Source: Camelus bactrianus (taxonomy: Eukaryota > Chordata > Mammalia > Artiodactyla > Camelidae). From it: 64,000 bases of DNA. The stretch covers positions 9,764,501 to 9,828,500 of the forward strand of contig NC_133559.1 in NCBI RefSeq assembly GCF_048773025.1, written 5' to 3'. This document shows positions 24,700 to 37,300 of this stretch, piece by piece. The number at the start of each line of letters is the position of its first letter. Positions within the stretch are counted from its first letter, which is position 1. A program made the translations under genes and the position numbers. The notes under the pieces are model-generated. The model was not told the origin of the DNA. It was given only the letters and a program-made list of their open reading frames with translations, and made no database searches.

Positions 24700-25045
24700 G
24701 CAGGCATTCATTCATTTTCACTCCATCAATCTGCAGACTTATTTGGAACACCTGGCATGTGCCTGGCAGCCAGGCCCTGTGCTGGGTGATGGGGCTGGTG
24801 CTCTGAGCGACACAGTCCAGATGCAAGGAGTTTTCCCTGGGCCAGGCAGGGGTGGGCAGTGCAGCATGGACCTACTGTTGCAGAGGTGGGAAGTGAGTCC
24901 AGAGGGCTCTGAGGGCATGCAGGCAAGTCAGGGAAGACTTCCTAGAGGAGATGACTATTTGGATCCCAAGGAGGGCGGGGGGGGGGGGCAGTGTCCTGCC
25001 CCGAGGGCAGGCCTGGGCAAGGGCACGGAGACAAGGACAAAAGCC
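24700..25045 (-). repeat. LINE-2 3' fragment, antisense
   Basis: Begins with 'gcattcattcattttcactc', then 'gccaggccctgtgctgggtg', 'agacttcctagaggagatga' and 'gggcacggagacaagga', the antisense L2 3' order. Confidence 0.6.
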
Positions 25046-25382
25046 CAGAGTGTGCAAAGTAGAAAGAGGGGGACTTGGTGGTGGCAGGACAGGCTCGGGG
25101 CTTTCTCCTAATCGTGATCCAGGTCAGGACAGTCCATCTATCTCAGACATTGTCTTGGCTGCAGGGGCTCTTTTGGGGCCAGCCACTTGCACAGGCTCAG
25201 CACCTGCCCCTTTCCACTGCGTTGAATTCCCAAGATCCTTCATTTCCCCTCTTCCCTGGACCTTCTTTGGGGTTGTTGCTTCCATCCCCCGGTCTCCAGA
25301 CTAAACGGCCTCACCCAGGCCCACACCAGGAGGGCGTCGTGCTTCAGCATCCCCAGGATGATGGATGCTCTCTGCCGCGTCA

Positions 25383-25438
25383 CTGCTCAAGTTTCTGCCA
25401 GTCCCCCGATGATCTAACTGCCCAGGATAAAAAAGGTC
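25383..25438 (+). repeat. 56-bp dispersed direct repeat, copy 1
   Basis: Runs from 'ctgctcaagtttctgccagt' to an A-rich end before ggtc. It differs from the copy at 26661-26716 at only three positions. Flanking sequence is not shared. I do not recognise a known repeat family in it. Confidence 0.9.
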
Positions 25439-25439
25439 G

Positions 25440-25745
25440 TAGCTACCACTCAGTGGGCACGTGCAGGGGAATGTCACACACCCCATCCCATTTAGCTCCC
25501 CAGCAGTCCAGTGTAGGCATCATCAGTCCCCCCCCCCCCAGTTTACCACTGAGGAAAGTGGGGCTTAGAGAGTCACTCAGCCACGGTCACACTGGTAGGA
25601 AGCGTCGGAGTCACTGTGCATGCCTAAGTCTGTCTCCTAAACCTCTGTTCTTAGAAGGGACCTTTGCAGTCCTCAGTCCAGACTTGTCATTGTACAGGTG
25701 AGCACACGGAGGAGGCCAGGATGGGGCAGTGACACGCCCAAGGTC
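25440..25745 (-). repeat. MIR SINE(s), antisense
   Basis: Reversed MIR features: 'catttagctccccagcagtc', 'gtttaccactgaggaaagtg' and 'agtcactcagccacggtca'. A second, similar stretch at about 25660-25745 ends with 'cacgcccaaggtcacatcgg'. These look like two adjacent copies. Confidence 0.65.
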
Positions 25746-26660
25746 ACATCGGTCCTCCATCCCTCTGGCGAGATGCCATCTCTGACTCTCAAGGCTTCCC
25801 ACCTCAGTCCTGCTGCAGGGCGAGCTGCCTCCTTGCTCCCACAGGACAAGGAGCCTGCTTCTCTCTGTCCTCGGGAGACTTTGACAGGAGACCAAGGTGT
25901 CCAGGACCCGCACAGGAAAGCTGTGAATGTAAATTCCATCTCTGAGCCAGAGCTCACAGGCCACTCTGCTCCAGAGCCCTTGGCTTGGGCTCCGGGGGCC
26001 GTGGGAAGGAGAAACGTGAGCGTAGAGAGTTTGCAGCATGTAGCTGCACTAGAGAAATGCGCAATGATATGAATAAATTTGAATAATAATGAGGGCAATA
26101 CCTGAATTAATAATGCTGGCTGCTCACCTGACCCATCCCCTCCCCCAGGATCTCAGCACCTGCCACCCATCCCAGGAACAGAGGCGAGCCTTATCCTTTC
26201 CTTCTTTAGAAGTCATGGATGGGGTGTTGGGTCAAGCACAGTGGGGGAGATGCTCACACAGTGTTGGGGAAAGGGGCACTGTTTCTAACTTCCTGACCCC
26301 CTGCAGACCCAAAGAGCTGGATTTGCACACTTAACCAAACAGGGCTGCCTCATTGTATTAAATCGTATGCTGGCTATCAGTCTGCTCCTAGCCTTGGTCC
26401 CCTTTATGTTCACCAACCAATGTGGATGTCAGATGTCCAGGGCGATTCCGAGGGAAGAGAGAGCATGGCCCTTGGTCTTGAGAAGAGGTTTCCATTCTGG
26501 TGGAACAGATAGAGCAATCAGCCCCACCCACCAGCTGCCCTCTACCCCATGACAAACAAAAGCATGAGCACAGACCCTGATGGTTTGGGACAGGAAATCC
26601 CAAGGATAGAGCTGTGATGGCAGGGCTGAAAGGTGGGACAAGCTGTGTTTGCCTAAGGAT

Positions 26661-26716
26661 CTGCTCAAGTTCCTGCCGGTCCCCCGATGATCTAACTGCC
26701 CAGGATAAAAAAGATC
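26661..26716 (+). repeat. 56-bp dispersed direct repeat, copy 2
   Basis: The second copy of the 25383-25438 unit, 1278 bp downstream in the same orientation, with 53 of 56 bases identical by eye. Confidence 0.9.
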
Positions 26717-27243
26717 AATCTAGGAGGACTTCCTGGAAGGGGGAAATGTGGGCCGGGTTTGGAGAGAAGGGGAAATATGGAGGAGGAGGAGGAGGAAGAA
26801 GAGTGAGGACAAGAAGACTAGGGTTCTGTTTCTAGTGACTTAGAGGGAGGTCTTGGAATGGGGAGGGACAAGTTCCGTTGGCTTACACACAGGAGTGATG
26901 GAGGATCAGGGAACTTTTGGAAGGCTGGGTTTGAAAGAGTTGGATGTGGGGATTATGGGAGCTGAGGAGGGAAAGAAGGGGGAGGAATCTCCTGAGTTCC
27001 AGGGAAAACTGATTTTGGTTACAGCGTGTGACAGATTGGGGACGTGCGTGGGAAGCCCCAGACCTCTCCCCGTGCTGTCCCGCAGCCCCTCCGTCTCCCG
27101 TCCTCTTCCCTGTAGTCCAGCCCAGGGAACCGATGGTCACAGCATGGTACCCAGAACTGCCCCCCCACCAGGCCAACCCGTGCTGGGTGGGGTGGGTGGG
27201 TGGGAGCGGTGGAGGGGTGAAGAAACCTGCAGTCCAATTCCCT

Positions 27244-27425
27244 GCTCCATTTAGGCCCCACAATTAAAGGCAATTACTCTGCAGCTCTCTAATCAAATGC
27301 TCCCGGCCGAGCTGCCAGCCGGGCAGCCATGTGTGGCTCCCGCAGCCAGAGGGCGAGTGGAACCCGGTCACGTGGCCTCTCAGCTCCCACGGTGCGGGGC
27401 GGGAGGCGGGCGTGGGCAGGTGTGT
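27244..27425. promoter_or_regulatory. Candidate regulatory block 0.8 kb before exon 2
   Basis: An AT-rich part with ACAATTAAAGG and CAATTACT is followed by a GC-rich part with a CACGTG E-box (27369-27374) and GC-box-like runs (ggggcgggaggcgggcg, near 27396). No repeat is recognised. It could be an enhancer or an internal promoter, but there is no direct evidence of transcription here. Confidence 0.3.
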
Positions 27426-27814
27426 CCCTGTGTACGCACTCATGCCTCCAGAGCTTGGCAGCAAGGGTGCACACACGAAACAGGGAAAGTGTGCAGAGGT
27501 GGGCTCAGAGCCACTTTGTCTGGGACCCAGGAAGCTTATACACACACTGTGGATGTGCCTGTCCCTGGAATCTGCCTTTGGGCACTTGCTGGGTGCGTTC
27601 GTGGGGGAATTGTACCTGGCATGGTGGCACACGTGTGTCACCTCACATGGGCTCATGTATGCACGTCCAAGTAGGGGGATGGTGGTCTACGCCTGTCTCA
27701 AGGATGGAGGCGGACCACAGCATCCCCAGCAGGACTTGTTACCGATGCATCACCCACTGACGTGGGTGTCGGGCAGGGGAGCGCGGGGGAGGTGGTTGAG
27801 CAAGAGCCCGGGAC

Positions 27815-27945
27815 CCGAGGTGCGGAAGTTCTGTCCTTAACTCACTGGGTGCCCTCAGGAAGGTGACACTTCTCCCTGGGCTCCAATATCCTCTTCTGTA
27901 AAATGAGAGGGTTGGGCTAGTCTGGTGTCTACAGACTTTACATAA
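27815..27945 (+). repeat. MIR-like SINE, sense
   Basis: 'aactcactgggtgccctcag', 'ttctccctgggctccaatat' and 'cttctgtaaaatgagagggt' follow the sense MIR order. Confidence 0.6.
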
Positions 27946-28184
27946 CACTGCACCACTTTCTCTGATCGCGCGCCTGAAGCCCATCCCTTGGGCCACCCCA
28001 GCAAGCGGGAGGAATCAAGGGCTGGCACGTGGCATCTTGGAGGGAAGGGGTTGGGGCTGCAGTGGGGCCAGGACTGGACTCTCACCCATCGTCTGGTGGG
28101 AGTGGGAGCCCGGGAGGCGTGGCCTATGGGTGGAGCCCTGTCCTCAGGCAACCCCTCACCCAGGGCCGGCTTTGGCTTTGCCAG

Positions 28185-28334
28185 GGACCCAGACCCGCTT
28201 CAGCCAGGAGCCAGCCGACCAGACCGTGGTGGCCGGACAGCGGGCCGTGCTGCCCTGCGTGCTGCTCAACTACTCCGGGATCGTGCAATGGACCAAGGAC
28301 GGGCTGGCGCTGGGCATGGGCCAGGGCCTCAAAG
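28185..28334 (+). CDS. KIRREL1: KIRREL1 exon 2 (Ig1, first half)
   Basis: Encodes residues 19-67, starting [12 protein letters not shown], with the last two bases of G18 at the 5' edge and the first base of A68 at the 3' edge. It contains Ig1 cysteine C42, sequon N46-Y-S and the core tryptophan of VQWTKDG. The donor is GTGAGT. Mature protein begins close to this exon's start, since the signal peptide is on exon 1. Confidence 0.97.
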
Positions 28335-31300
28335 GTGAGTGGGGCCGCCAGCCAGCCCAGCCTCCAGACTCTCCCCTGTCTGCATCCCTCCCCAACCAAC
28401 AAAGACTCCTGGACCCCCTCACCCCGTCCCACACCGCGCTCCAGCCTCCCCTCTGCCATTTGTGTGTGTGTCCATCTCTCCCTCTCCTCCTGAGCTCTGT
28501 CTCCACTGCTTTCCAAACCCCACAGCTCCACCTTTCCTCCTGGCTGTGGACTGGCTCATGAAAGGCCAGCGGGAAGCCTGAGAGATCAAGGGAAACCCAG
28601 AGACCTTTACGTAAGAGACTTGCAGGCAGACAGGCAAAGCAGGAGGGGCTAGGAGACCCCAAGCCCCCTGCTTTTGCAGGAGGAGGACACAGGCAACTTC
28701 TCCATCCTGCAAGTGTCTCCTGCCAGGCTGGCTTTTCTCCAGCCTCTCTCCTGCCCCCCGCCCAGGCTGTGTCTGCTCAGTGGCCAAAAACTCATTTTAA
28801 TATCAGCCTGAGCACTTAGTTTTTATTCATCCAACAAGCCTTTCTTAAGCACTGCGGAGCCACTGCTGAAACAAACATCATGACTCAAGAGGGAAGAAAA
28901 CCCTATATTCCAGAGCAAGTAAAGGTAGCTGTGGAAAGGCCGCCGGGCAGAGAGGACAGGGAATCAGGACACCTGGGTACTGGTCCTGCCTCTGCCACCT
29001 CCCATCTGGGCGACCTTAGAAAAGCCACCTCACCTCTCTGGGCCTTAATTTACTCCTGTGTGAAACAGGCACGAGTCACAGGTCCGCCTGCCTGATCAAG
29101 GTGTTGGTGAGGTTTGATCCAAATGAGAGAAAGTGCCTCGTGAGAACAGTGTTCACTGTAAGGCGGTGTGATGATAAAAGCAGGGGGGAGATTGTCTATT
29201 TTTCTTCTTCTTCTTGTTCCGGGGGCTGAGATTATTATTTGCTGTGGGCTCCGTGTCTCAGTACAGGTGGGGGAAATTTGTCTGTATAGAGCAACCCGTA
29301 CGAAGGAAAGAGATGGGGCTGGTGGATCTATTGATGATAGAAACAGAAAGAAACTGGGAGAGAGAGAGATCAATAGATATGGAGTGAGAAGAATAAATAG
29401 CCTCTGGACAGAGGGAGCTGGTGGGAGGGAGCTGGTGCCGGGACCACGAGAGAGGGGCACTAGAGAGGGGCACGGAGGAGTGGAAAGAGGGGCGCGGGAG
29501 GGAGGATGGAGAGGCCAGAGGCTCGGAGGTGCGCCCACTGTAGCCACGGCTTCTGCAGGGGACTGACTCAGTTTAGGGGCTCCTTTGGGGGGCTGGCAGG
29601 ACCCTCCCTGGGTGAGTGAGGGTGAGACCGTAGCTTGCCCTGGGCTTCCCTCTGGCCCCAGTGAGCTCATGTCTGTGCTGCGATGGCCTATATTTCCTAG
29701 CGCCCACACACCCTCCCCCTCCCTCTCCGTTTTTCCCTGCTGTCTGCCTTTTTTTCCCCTTTCTTTCCTATTATTATGAGAGACATTTGTCTGCAAACAG
29801 CTTCGGAGATTTCATCTGCTCCTGCTCAACTCCCTCTTCCGCTCTCCCCCGTCGCTCCTCCTGCTTTATGGCTCCCAGCCTCACTGTGGGAGGTTGTGGC
29901 ATCGCGGTGTCTGCGTGGGGACCTCATCCTCGTCAAGGGCCCGTGGGGTCCCAGGAGCGGGTGGAGGGAGGAGTGCGGGCCCCGGGGTGGGATGCGGACC
30001 CTGACGTGGGAAGAGGGTGCGCCCTTGGGGGCTGGGTGGTCCAGGCTGATTCCCTAGCTCGCCCTCTCTGTTCCTGCAGCCTGGCCGAGGTACCGGGTCG
30101 TGGGCTCTGCGGACGCCGGGCAGCACAACCTGGAGATCGCAGATGCGGAGCTCTCTGACGACGCCTCTTATGAGTGCCAGGCCACGGAGGCCGCCCTGCG
30201 CTCCCGGCGAGCCAAGCTCACCGTGCTCAGTAATGACCCCCGCCTCCTGCAGGGCCCCCAGCCTCCTCCTGTCTCTTTCTGTTGGTGCCCTGGCTGTCCC
30301 CGCTTCTCCAGTTTTCTCTTTCATTTCCCAGCCTCTCTCTCTCTGTTCCTGGCTTCCTGTCTGCCCCTACTATCTCCCTAGCTTTCCCTCCCCAGATCCT
30401 GTAAACTTCTCCCAAAGCCAAGTCCAGACAGATGAGAGCAAGACGGGCACGTGGGCGCGCACTGGTGGGACACGTGGGGTGTGTGAGCTCTGGCATCCTC
30501 TCGGCCCCAGCCTGTGCCCAGGTCGCAGGGACTGGGCTCCGCCTTGTGGCCATAGGCGCTCCCCACCAGAGTGGAGGCGAGTTGGGGTGATGGACACCCT
30601 GGCCTCTCCCAGCAGATGGACTTGTCGGTGAGAAGGCGACTCCCTTCCTCTCCCCCTCTGCTGCCTCGGAGCCCAAGAAACTGCCCCCTTGGCTCCTTTT
30701 CCTCCATACTCAGCCCCTCCTCCTCTTCGCTGCCTCCTTTCCACCCTCGGCACTCATCCCTCCTCCTTGGCTTCACCTCAGGCCTCCTCAGGGAACAGGG
30801 GAGCAGGACTGGAAGGAATGGGCCTTGAGGGCTGAGAACTGAGGAGGGGGTGGGGCGGGGGGCTCTGGAGGAAGCCTTGCCCCCAGCTGCCACCCATGGG
30901 GCACAGAGCAGATGTCCCTCTATGGTAACACCCTGGGCCATTTGCATAATGAGGGGATTCTGTCCTGCACACAGTACAGGAATGAGGCCAGCTCTGACCC
31001 CCCAACCTCCCTGGCGGTACCTCCAGCGCCATCCGTCTTTCTGTCTCCCTCCAGCTCTGGTGCCTGGCTGGCCCCTGCTTCTGCTGTGCTCTGTCTCCGG
31101 CTCGGCTCTGCCTGCCTGTGACCCTCCTTCCCTTCTGTCTTCACCTCTGCCCCTTTCCTTTTTCCTGCCTCCATCTGATCTCTCTTGCTCCCTCTCTTTT
31201 TCTCTCCCCAACCCTGAAATCCTTGAAGTGGGGGACGCTCCCTGGAGGGGTGGGAGGAAGGGGAGGGGCCCTGAGACAAGTGAGATGAATGAGTTTGGGC

Positions 31301-34300
31301 ACAAGGAAGGTGTTTACATGGGGGAGAAGGTGGAGAATGGGACAGGTCGCCTGCGGGTGACCTGGGAGTCAGGAGACCTGGGCTGTCTTGGCATCACGAC
31401 CCTGAAGCGGCCATGACCTGCGGACAGCAGCGTCCTCGGTCACATGGCATAGTGATGCCAGCCTTTTCTTAGCAACTGCCGCTTTGCTGCTCCCTGAGCA
31501 GGGAGGTGTAAACCGTGAAGGTCTGGACAGATGTGAGGTGTCAGGACAAGTGAGGACTGGAGGGACCGATAGCCAGTGTCTCTGGATGTACAGGCCCTGC
31601 GGGACTAGCACTCAAGGCTGCTGGATGACACGCTTTTCCTCTCCGGTGGGGACAAAATGGGCAGAATTAGCAGGGAGCAGGATGGAGTTGAGGGAACAGG
31701 AGTTAGCTGACCGCCGGGGGTAGGCAGGGGATGCCAAGACATCAACTTCTGTCCCTCGCTGAAGAGGGTATGAGCCCCCGTGCTGGACCAGGCATTCTGA
31801 GGGAACATGAGGTTCTTAAGAGACCTTGTCTCTGCTTTTCCCCCCTCCCTAACTGCCTCGGCGTGGGTCCTGGAAGGTGTACTTCTGGACTGGAGAACAG
31901 CTGTCCCGTGAGGGGTCGCTGATACTCTTCTCCCTTCCCGCTCTTAGCCCGGCACAGAGATGGAGAAATAGAGATGAGTGCAGGCCGACCAAGCCCCTGG
32001 ATAGTACAGGAACAAGGATTTATCATGGCATCCGGTGGCTTGATTCAATCAAAGAAGGCTTCCTGGCAGAGGAGAACATCAATGGGAACCCTAGATGGAG
32101 GAGTACCTGGTTAAAAAAGCTTGCAAGTCAGTGAGGGAGAACCACATGACAGGGGAGCTGACTGGTTTGTTTGGAGGGCACACGGTTGGTGTTGAGGATG
32201 TGAGCCTTTGGAGTCTGGACTATTTGGGCAGATGAGGGGAGCCGAAGGAGCCCTGAGAGCATGAGATGAACGATTAGCCCGGCTCCTCCTTTCCCCTCAC
32301 TCTTCCTCCCCCAACCTTGTCCCTCTGGAACTCTCCAGCTCCCTGCCTCTTGCAGCCACATGGATGCCAGAAGGCGGCAGGGCATTTTGTGGCGCCTCCC
32401 TGCTTACCTGCTTGCACACAGCCTTGGTCCGTGGCAGCCAGGGGCCCAGAGACTAGGCAGGGCAGAGTGGAGAGTGGGCTGTGCTCAGTGCCTGGAACCA
32501 GGCTCCCTGCCCTCGGCCAACCTCTCAACCTCCCCCCATCTGCAGCCACGCCCCTCCATGGTCCAGCCCCCACCCCAGACCAACCCCGGCCTCGGAGCAG
32601 CTGCCTCCCACCCTCGCAGAGGCAGAGGCAGACGTAATATAGATCTGCAGGCCTCCAGCTTGCTCATTATTTACAGCAATAACCACTTGAGTGCGGAGGT
32701 GACGAGCGTGGCTCGGGGTCAGCGGGCCTGGTTCACTTCCCAGCACGGCTGTTTCAGTGACTCCTGTCTCTGAGCACATCTGCCTGACCTCCCTGGGCAT
32801 CGGTGCCTTATCTGTCAATGGGGGTGGGTGGTATTTACCATGAAAGGATTCATGAGATAGCCTTGGTGGTGAGGAGTCAATGAAGTCATGCACACGAGGC
32901 ACGAGCTGACACGTGGTGAGCGTTCAGTGAAGGTGGAGATGCTGTCGATCACGTTACAGTTTACAGTTGGCTTCACATCCTCGATCTGGTTTTGCCGTCA
33001 CGGTAACGACTCTGGGGAACAGATGTCAGTGTGCTTCCTGAAATTTTACAAACAAGGAAACTGAGGCCGCAGACACATGGATATACTGATGTACAAATTT
33101 AAGTCACGGATCATAAACATGCTCATAAACTATACGTGGACACATGCCATCTGCGCGTGGCAGTGATGGCTGAGCAGACAACGCCCAGCCTTATTTTCCT
33201 TTGCCCCAGATGCCAAGAGAAAGGTGGGCTAGTGAACAAAGGGTGAAGGGCAGCGTTCCAAGGGAGGGGAGAACCAATGGGCGGGGAGGTCTTCACCTCA
33301 GAAGCTGGACGCGGTGCCTCCCCTGCAGAAGCCCAGGGCCTCTGCCCATCCAGGACTGTCCTCCTGGGGTGTGGCGGCAGGACGTGACCTTGGAGAGGCC
33401 CACACAGACCAGGAGATCCTGAATGGCAGCTCTTTATCCATTTCTCTCCACCTTCCTCTCCTCACCCCATTTCCAAATCTGCACCCATCAGCCTGGGAAC
33501 CAAATACACCAGCGAGCGAAGAGGAAGAGCCCAGGGTTCAGGGGTCACTCCCCAGCCGGGCGGGAGCAGAGGCGCTGCTGGCTCTTTTCCGAGCAGTAAA
33601 GTGGACACGCTGCACACGTCACACGTGCCCTGCCCATGACAGTCCGCGTACAGCACCTCATCTGGCCTTCATGAGGGCCCCAGGCACGGGCATCGTACGC
33701 CTCTGTTGAAGAAACTCCGACTTGAGGGCCTCACCCAAGATCACGTGATGCATCACTAAAGGTGCCAGGACCTAACACCAGGGCAGCCCGATCCTGACTC
33801 TCGTGCGTACCCCCCTCTCCCACTCTGCACGCACGAGGCGAGCAGAGCGCTGGGACAGGCTGCAAGTGGTTCCTTCCTCCTGGAAACCCCAGCGTGGAGA
33901 GAGACCATCACTTCACAGACTCCAGGACAGCCCTACCCACCACTCGACTCAGAGGCCTCCCGGGGTCTCCTCTCAAGGGCTCCCTCAGAGAGCCCCCTGT
34001 GAGTCTCTGGGCCTTTCCCAGCAAAAAGCAAACAAAACCCTTTCACATGGCCAGCCTGAGGAACACAAGGTAGACCAGAACTCAAAATTATAATCAAAAT
34101 CCTTCTGCCTTATCTCATCAGTTACTTAGTAATTCAGCTAATGTCCCCAAGGACATGCCATCCACCACCGTCTGCACTAGACCTTGGAGCTTTAAGAGAA
34201 AATGAGCAGCCCCTGGCCTCGGGGAACTTGCATTCTGGCTCCCTGGGCATTCAGGAGCCTGTGGAGCCAGGCCAGAGGGAGGCTCGCCATTTCCTCGTCT

Positions 34301-37300
34301 CAGACATCCGACTGGTCAGTTCCCAGATTTAGCAGGGGCCTACTTTGGCCACATTCTAGGCACTGGAGACGGAATATTAGCAAGACAGGGTCCCTGCTTT
34401 TCCATGGATGACAGTTTTGTTAGAGAGGGGGGCACAGATAATCATAAGTAACCCACATACAAGGTCGATGGTGTTCGGAGCTCCGAGTTCCCCTGGGAAC
34501 CACCGAGGGGGTGGTTGAGGGGGACGTGGCAGGAGAGGCCCCGCGCAGCGGCTGGGATGTGAACAGGATGGACAGTGGTTCAGCAGAAGCTCTGAGAAGA
34601 GCAGCAGAAACAAGACGAGGTGGGAAAGCACAGGCCTTGGCCTGGCGAGCCCTGGACAGCAGGCTGAGATGCTCTGCAGCTTGTGCCCGGGGAGGCTGGT
34701 AGACATGGAAGGTGTCTGAGAAGGGAGGAGGCACAGTCTTAGCGGCGCTAGAGGGAAAATAGCCTGCCAGCAGGGATGGGTGGGTTCGGGCCAGCAGGGG
34801 CTGAAGGCAGGGAGTCCACGTGGGACGTTGCTATAATAGACCCGCTCCGTCCGGCTGCCCCCGACAGGAGGGAGGGGATGTAAGAAGCTCTGAGGAGCTA
34901 GCCACCTTTCTGTGCCAGGCCCCTCAGGCCACAGGAGCGACAGATACGGTGATCATAAGTTAGGGGGTGAGGATGGCACTGCCCCGCCAAGCGGTGGACA
35001 TGCAGTCGGAGGGATCCCTCCAGGGGCAGGGGTTTTGGTCATCAGGACAGTGTTGGCTGCACCCTGGACTGACTTTGCTCTCCCCCACAGTCCCCCCGGA
35101 GGACACCAGGATTGATGGCGGTCCTGTGATTCTGCTGCAGGCGGGCACACCCCACAACCTCACGTGCCGCGCCTTCAACGCCAAGCCTGCTGCCACCATC
35201 ATCTGGTTCCGGGACGGGACACAGCAGGAGGGGGCTGTAGCCAGCACGGTGAGACCCTGCCTGCTCCCCCAGCCCCTCCTGGGCCTCATCTCAGGTCACC
35301 TTTCCTTTCCCCTATGGATGGACTCAGGGGTCACTGATGGGAAAGGAGGCCCTAGAGGTCATCAGGTCCAATCCTCCCAATAAACAGTTGAGAAAATTGA
35401 GGTTCAGAGAGGAGAAGTGAATTCCCAGGTTCACAGTGCCCTTCAGTACTTGGCAGAGACTAAGAATAATAGTGACAAGAACTACACTGATTAAGCACCT
35501 ACTCTGTACCAGGCACTGTGCATGCTAAGCCCGTTATGGACAGTCTCTCTTAATCCTTATGGGAGCTTCATAAATGAGCTTATTTCCAACTCACCAAGAG
35601 TAAACCAATGTTCAGAGAGGTTGAGTGACTTGCCCGAGGTCACACAGCTGACCTGCAGCACAGCTGGTTTCTACCCAGGTCAGAACGTGGTCTCTCTCTG
35701 CTGAGCCCCTCGACCTTCTTCCCCCAGCCCCTAGTTGGTACATGATCCCAGTTGGCACGACTGAGAGGTCGGTGAGGCAGGGATCATGTGTACATCATAA
35801 AGATGAGGAACCTCTAGCTGAGAAAGACATCAGGTCACTTGCCCAGGACCACACGGCAAAGTTGACTGCAGAGCTGGAATTAGAATTCAGATCACCTGTT
35901 TGGAGTTCCTCCTGCCCCTGCCCACAGCGGACAAATACACGTGCACCCAGCACTTTGCTGGGTGCTGCAGGAGACCCTGCTCATTGAGGGGAGAGACGGC
36001 TCACCTGGGTGCCTTGGAGTGTGGCCCCAGGGAGTACCTACAGTAGCTCTGCATGACCTTGGACCATTCACGCCTCGCTGGCCTTAGTGTCACCATTCGA
36101 CAAACGAGAATTTGGCCTCGGTGGTGCTTAACCTTTTCACCACCAAGAACTGTGTTATTTTTCTCCTCTAGGGCTACACGTTTTGAAATATTTTGGCAAC
36201 CAAACAAGCTGATTTGTTAATGGTCATTTGTCATCCACCCTCTTTTTTAAATTAATTAAAGGCGATGGGGCTTCGAAGCAGGCCGAGGGGGCTGGTGTTC
36301 CAGCACCAGGCTGGTACTGTTCCAGTACCGCATCAGATCCAGCAAGGATGCGTGTGTGGCTGTCAAATCGTGAGGCTCTACTTTGCCTGATAGTCTGGCT
36401 TCCCTTAGGCAGCGTGCAGTACAGAAACCAGCCCAAGGGTCCCTGTGACCATCCCCAGGGACCTCAGGTTGGATCTCACTGAGCCAGTGAGTCCCTTCCG
36501 TGCCCTCAAGGAGTTTACAGTCTAGCAGGAGAGACCCAGCACTGAAGCACACACGGTGCCTAAGAGACAAGGCCAGATGTGCACAGGTCGCTGTGCAGGA
36601 CAGACTGGCTGCGAGGGGCACAAGTTCAGGCTGGGAGAGAGTCCTGAGAGCAAAAGCAGACTTGCCAGAAGAGGAGGGACTCGGGCTGGACTCAGAGAAT
36701 TCCAGGAATGAGGCTCAAAGCCATAGGGAAAACTGTACAACACAGAGAGTGAACTCTAACGTAAATGCGGAGTTTAGTGAGTAGTAACGTATCAGTATGG
36801 TACATGAGTTGTAACACCTGTATTACACTCATGCATCATATTAATTAATAATTAGGGAAACCGTGGGGTAAGGGAGGTGGCTATATGGGAACTCACTATA
36901 TTTTCTATTCAATTTTTCTGTCAATTTAAAATTTCTCTTAAAAATATAGTGCATTAATTGAAAACCAAACTGAACCCAACCTGGGGAGGAGGCAGGGGCT
37001 GGGGGAGGGGCTGAGCTTCAGGTTTAAAGCCCCCTCCAGCAAGCCCGGCTCCAACTGGGTGTCCCCGAGAGCAGAGGAGCTTGACCGTGCCTGGCCCCTC
37101 CCCACCCAGGAGCTGCTGAAGGACGGGAAGAGGGAGACCACCGTCAGCCAGCTGCTCATTAACCCCACAGACCTGGACATTGGGCGCGTCTTCACCTGCC
37201 GCAGCATGAACGAGGCCATCCCAAGTGGCAAGGAGACGTCCATCGAGCTCGACGTGCACCGTGAGCAGGGTCCTGGGGAGGAGCGGGGGAGGTGGGCACC

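Larger units (their letters stand above)
1..28184 (+). other. KIRREL1: KIRREL1 intron 1, 3' part
   Basis: Everything upstream of the first coding exon seen here is read as the end of the gene's long first intron. The exon at 28185 opens with two bases completing a split codon, so an exon with the start codon and signal peptide must lie upstream of the window. The acceptor before 28185 is a normal pyrimidine-poor CAG. The interval holds old LINE-2 and MIR repeats, one camelid SINE, simple repeats and several unique blocks described separately. None of the open frames here shows a recognisable protein. Unique stretches with nothing I can name include about 1020-1650, 6660-7550, 9800-12700 and 16960-17780. 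Confidence 0.85.
30230..35090 (+). other. KIRREL1: KIRREL1 intron 3
   Basis: The longest intron between the coding exons seen here (4861 bp). It holds pyrimidine-rich sequence (30240-31230), an octamer-like ATTTGCATAAT at 30941, a sense MIR at about 32690-32935, antisense MIR stretches at about 32970-33070 and 33640-33780, and an antisense L2 3' end at about 34330-34480. The remainder appears unique. Long antisense open frames at 30378-31304 are low-complexity and not supported as genes. Confidence 0.9.
35249..37109 (+). other. KIRREL1: KIRREL1 intron 4
   Basis: Dense with repeats. Three antisense MIR-type copies lie at about 35345-35450, 35465-35695 and 35745-35895. A hAT MITE-like stretch lies at about 36120-36215 ('ggtgcttaaccttttcacca'). 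A possible antisense L2 piece lies at 36490-36620, and an old L1 3' end at about 36785-36965. No gene is seen. Confidence 0.9.

Noticed and set aside
29050-29796. 248-residue minus-strand open frame in intron 2
   Set aside because: Low-complexity Ser/Pro-rich translation of a purine-rich tract that overlaps a MIR at one end.
30378-31304. 308-residue minus-strand open frame in intron 3
   Set aside because: The sense strand is pyrimidine-rich, so the antisense reads as a low-complexity Lys/Arg/Glu/Gly string. There are no domains or conserved motifs.
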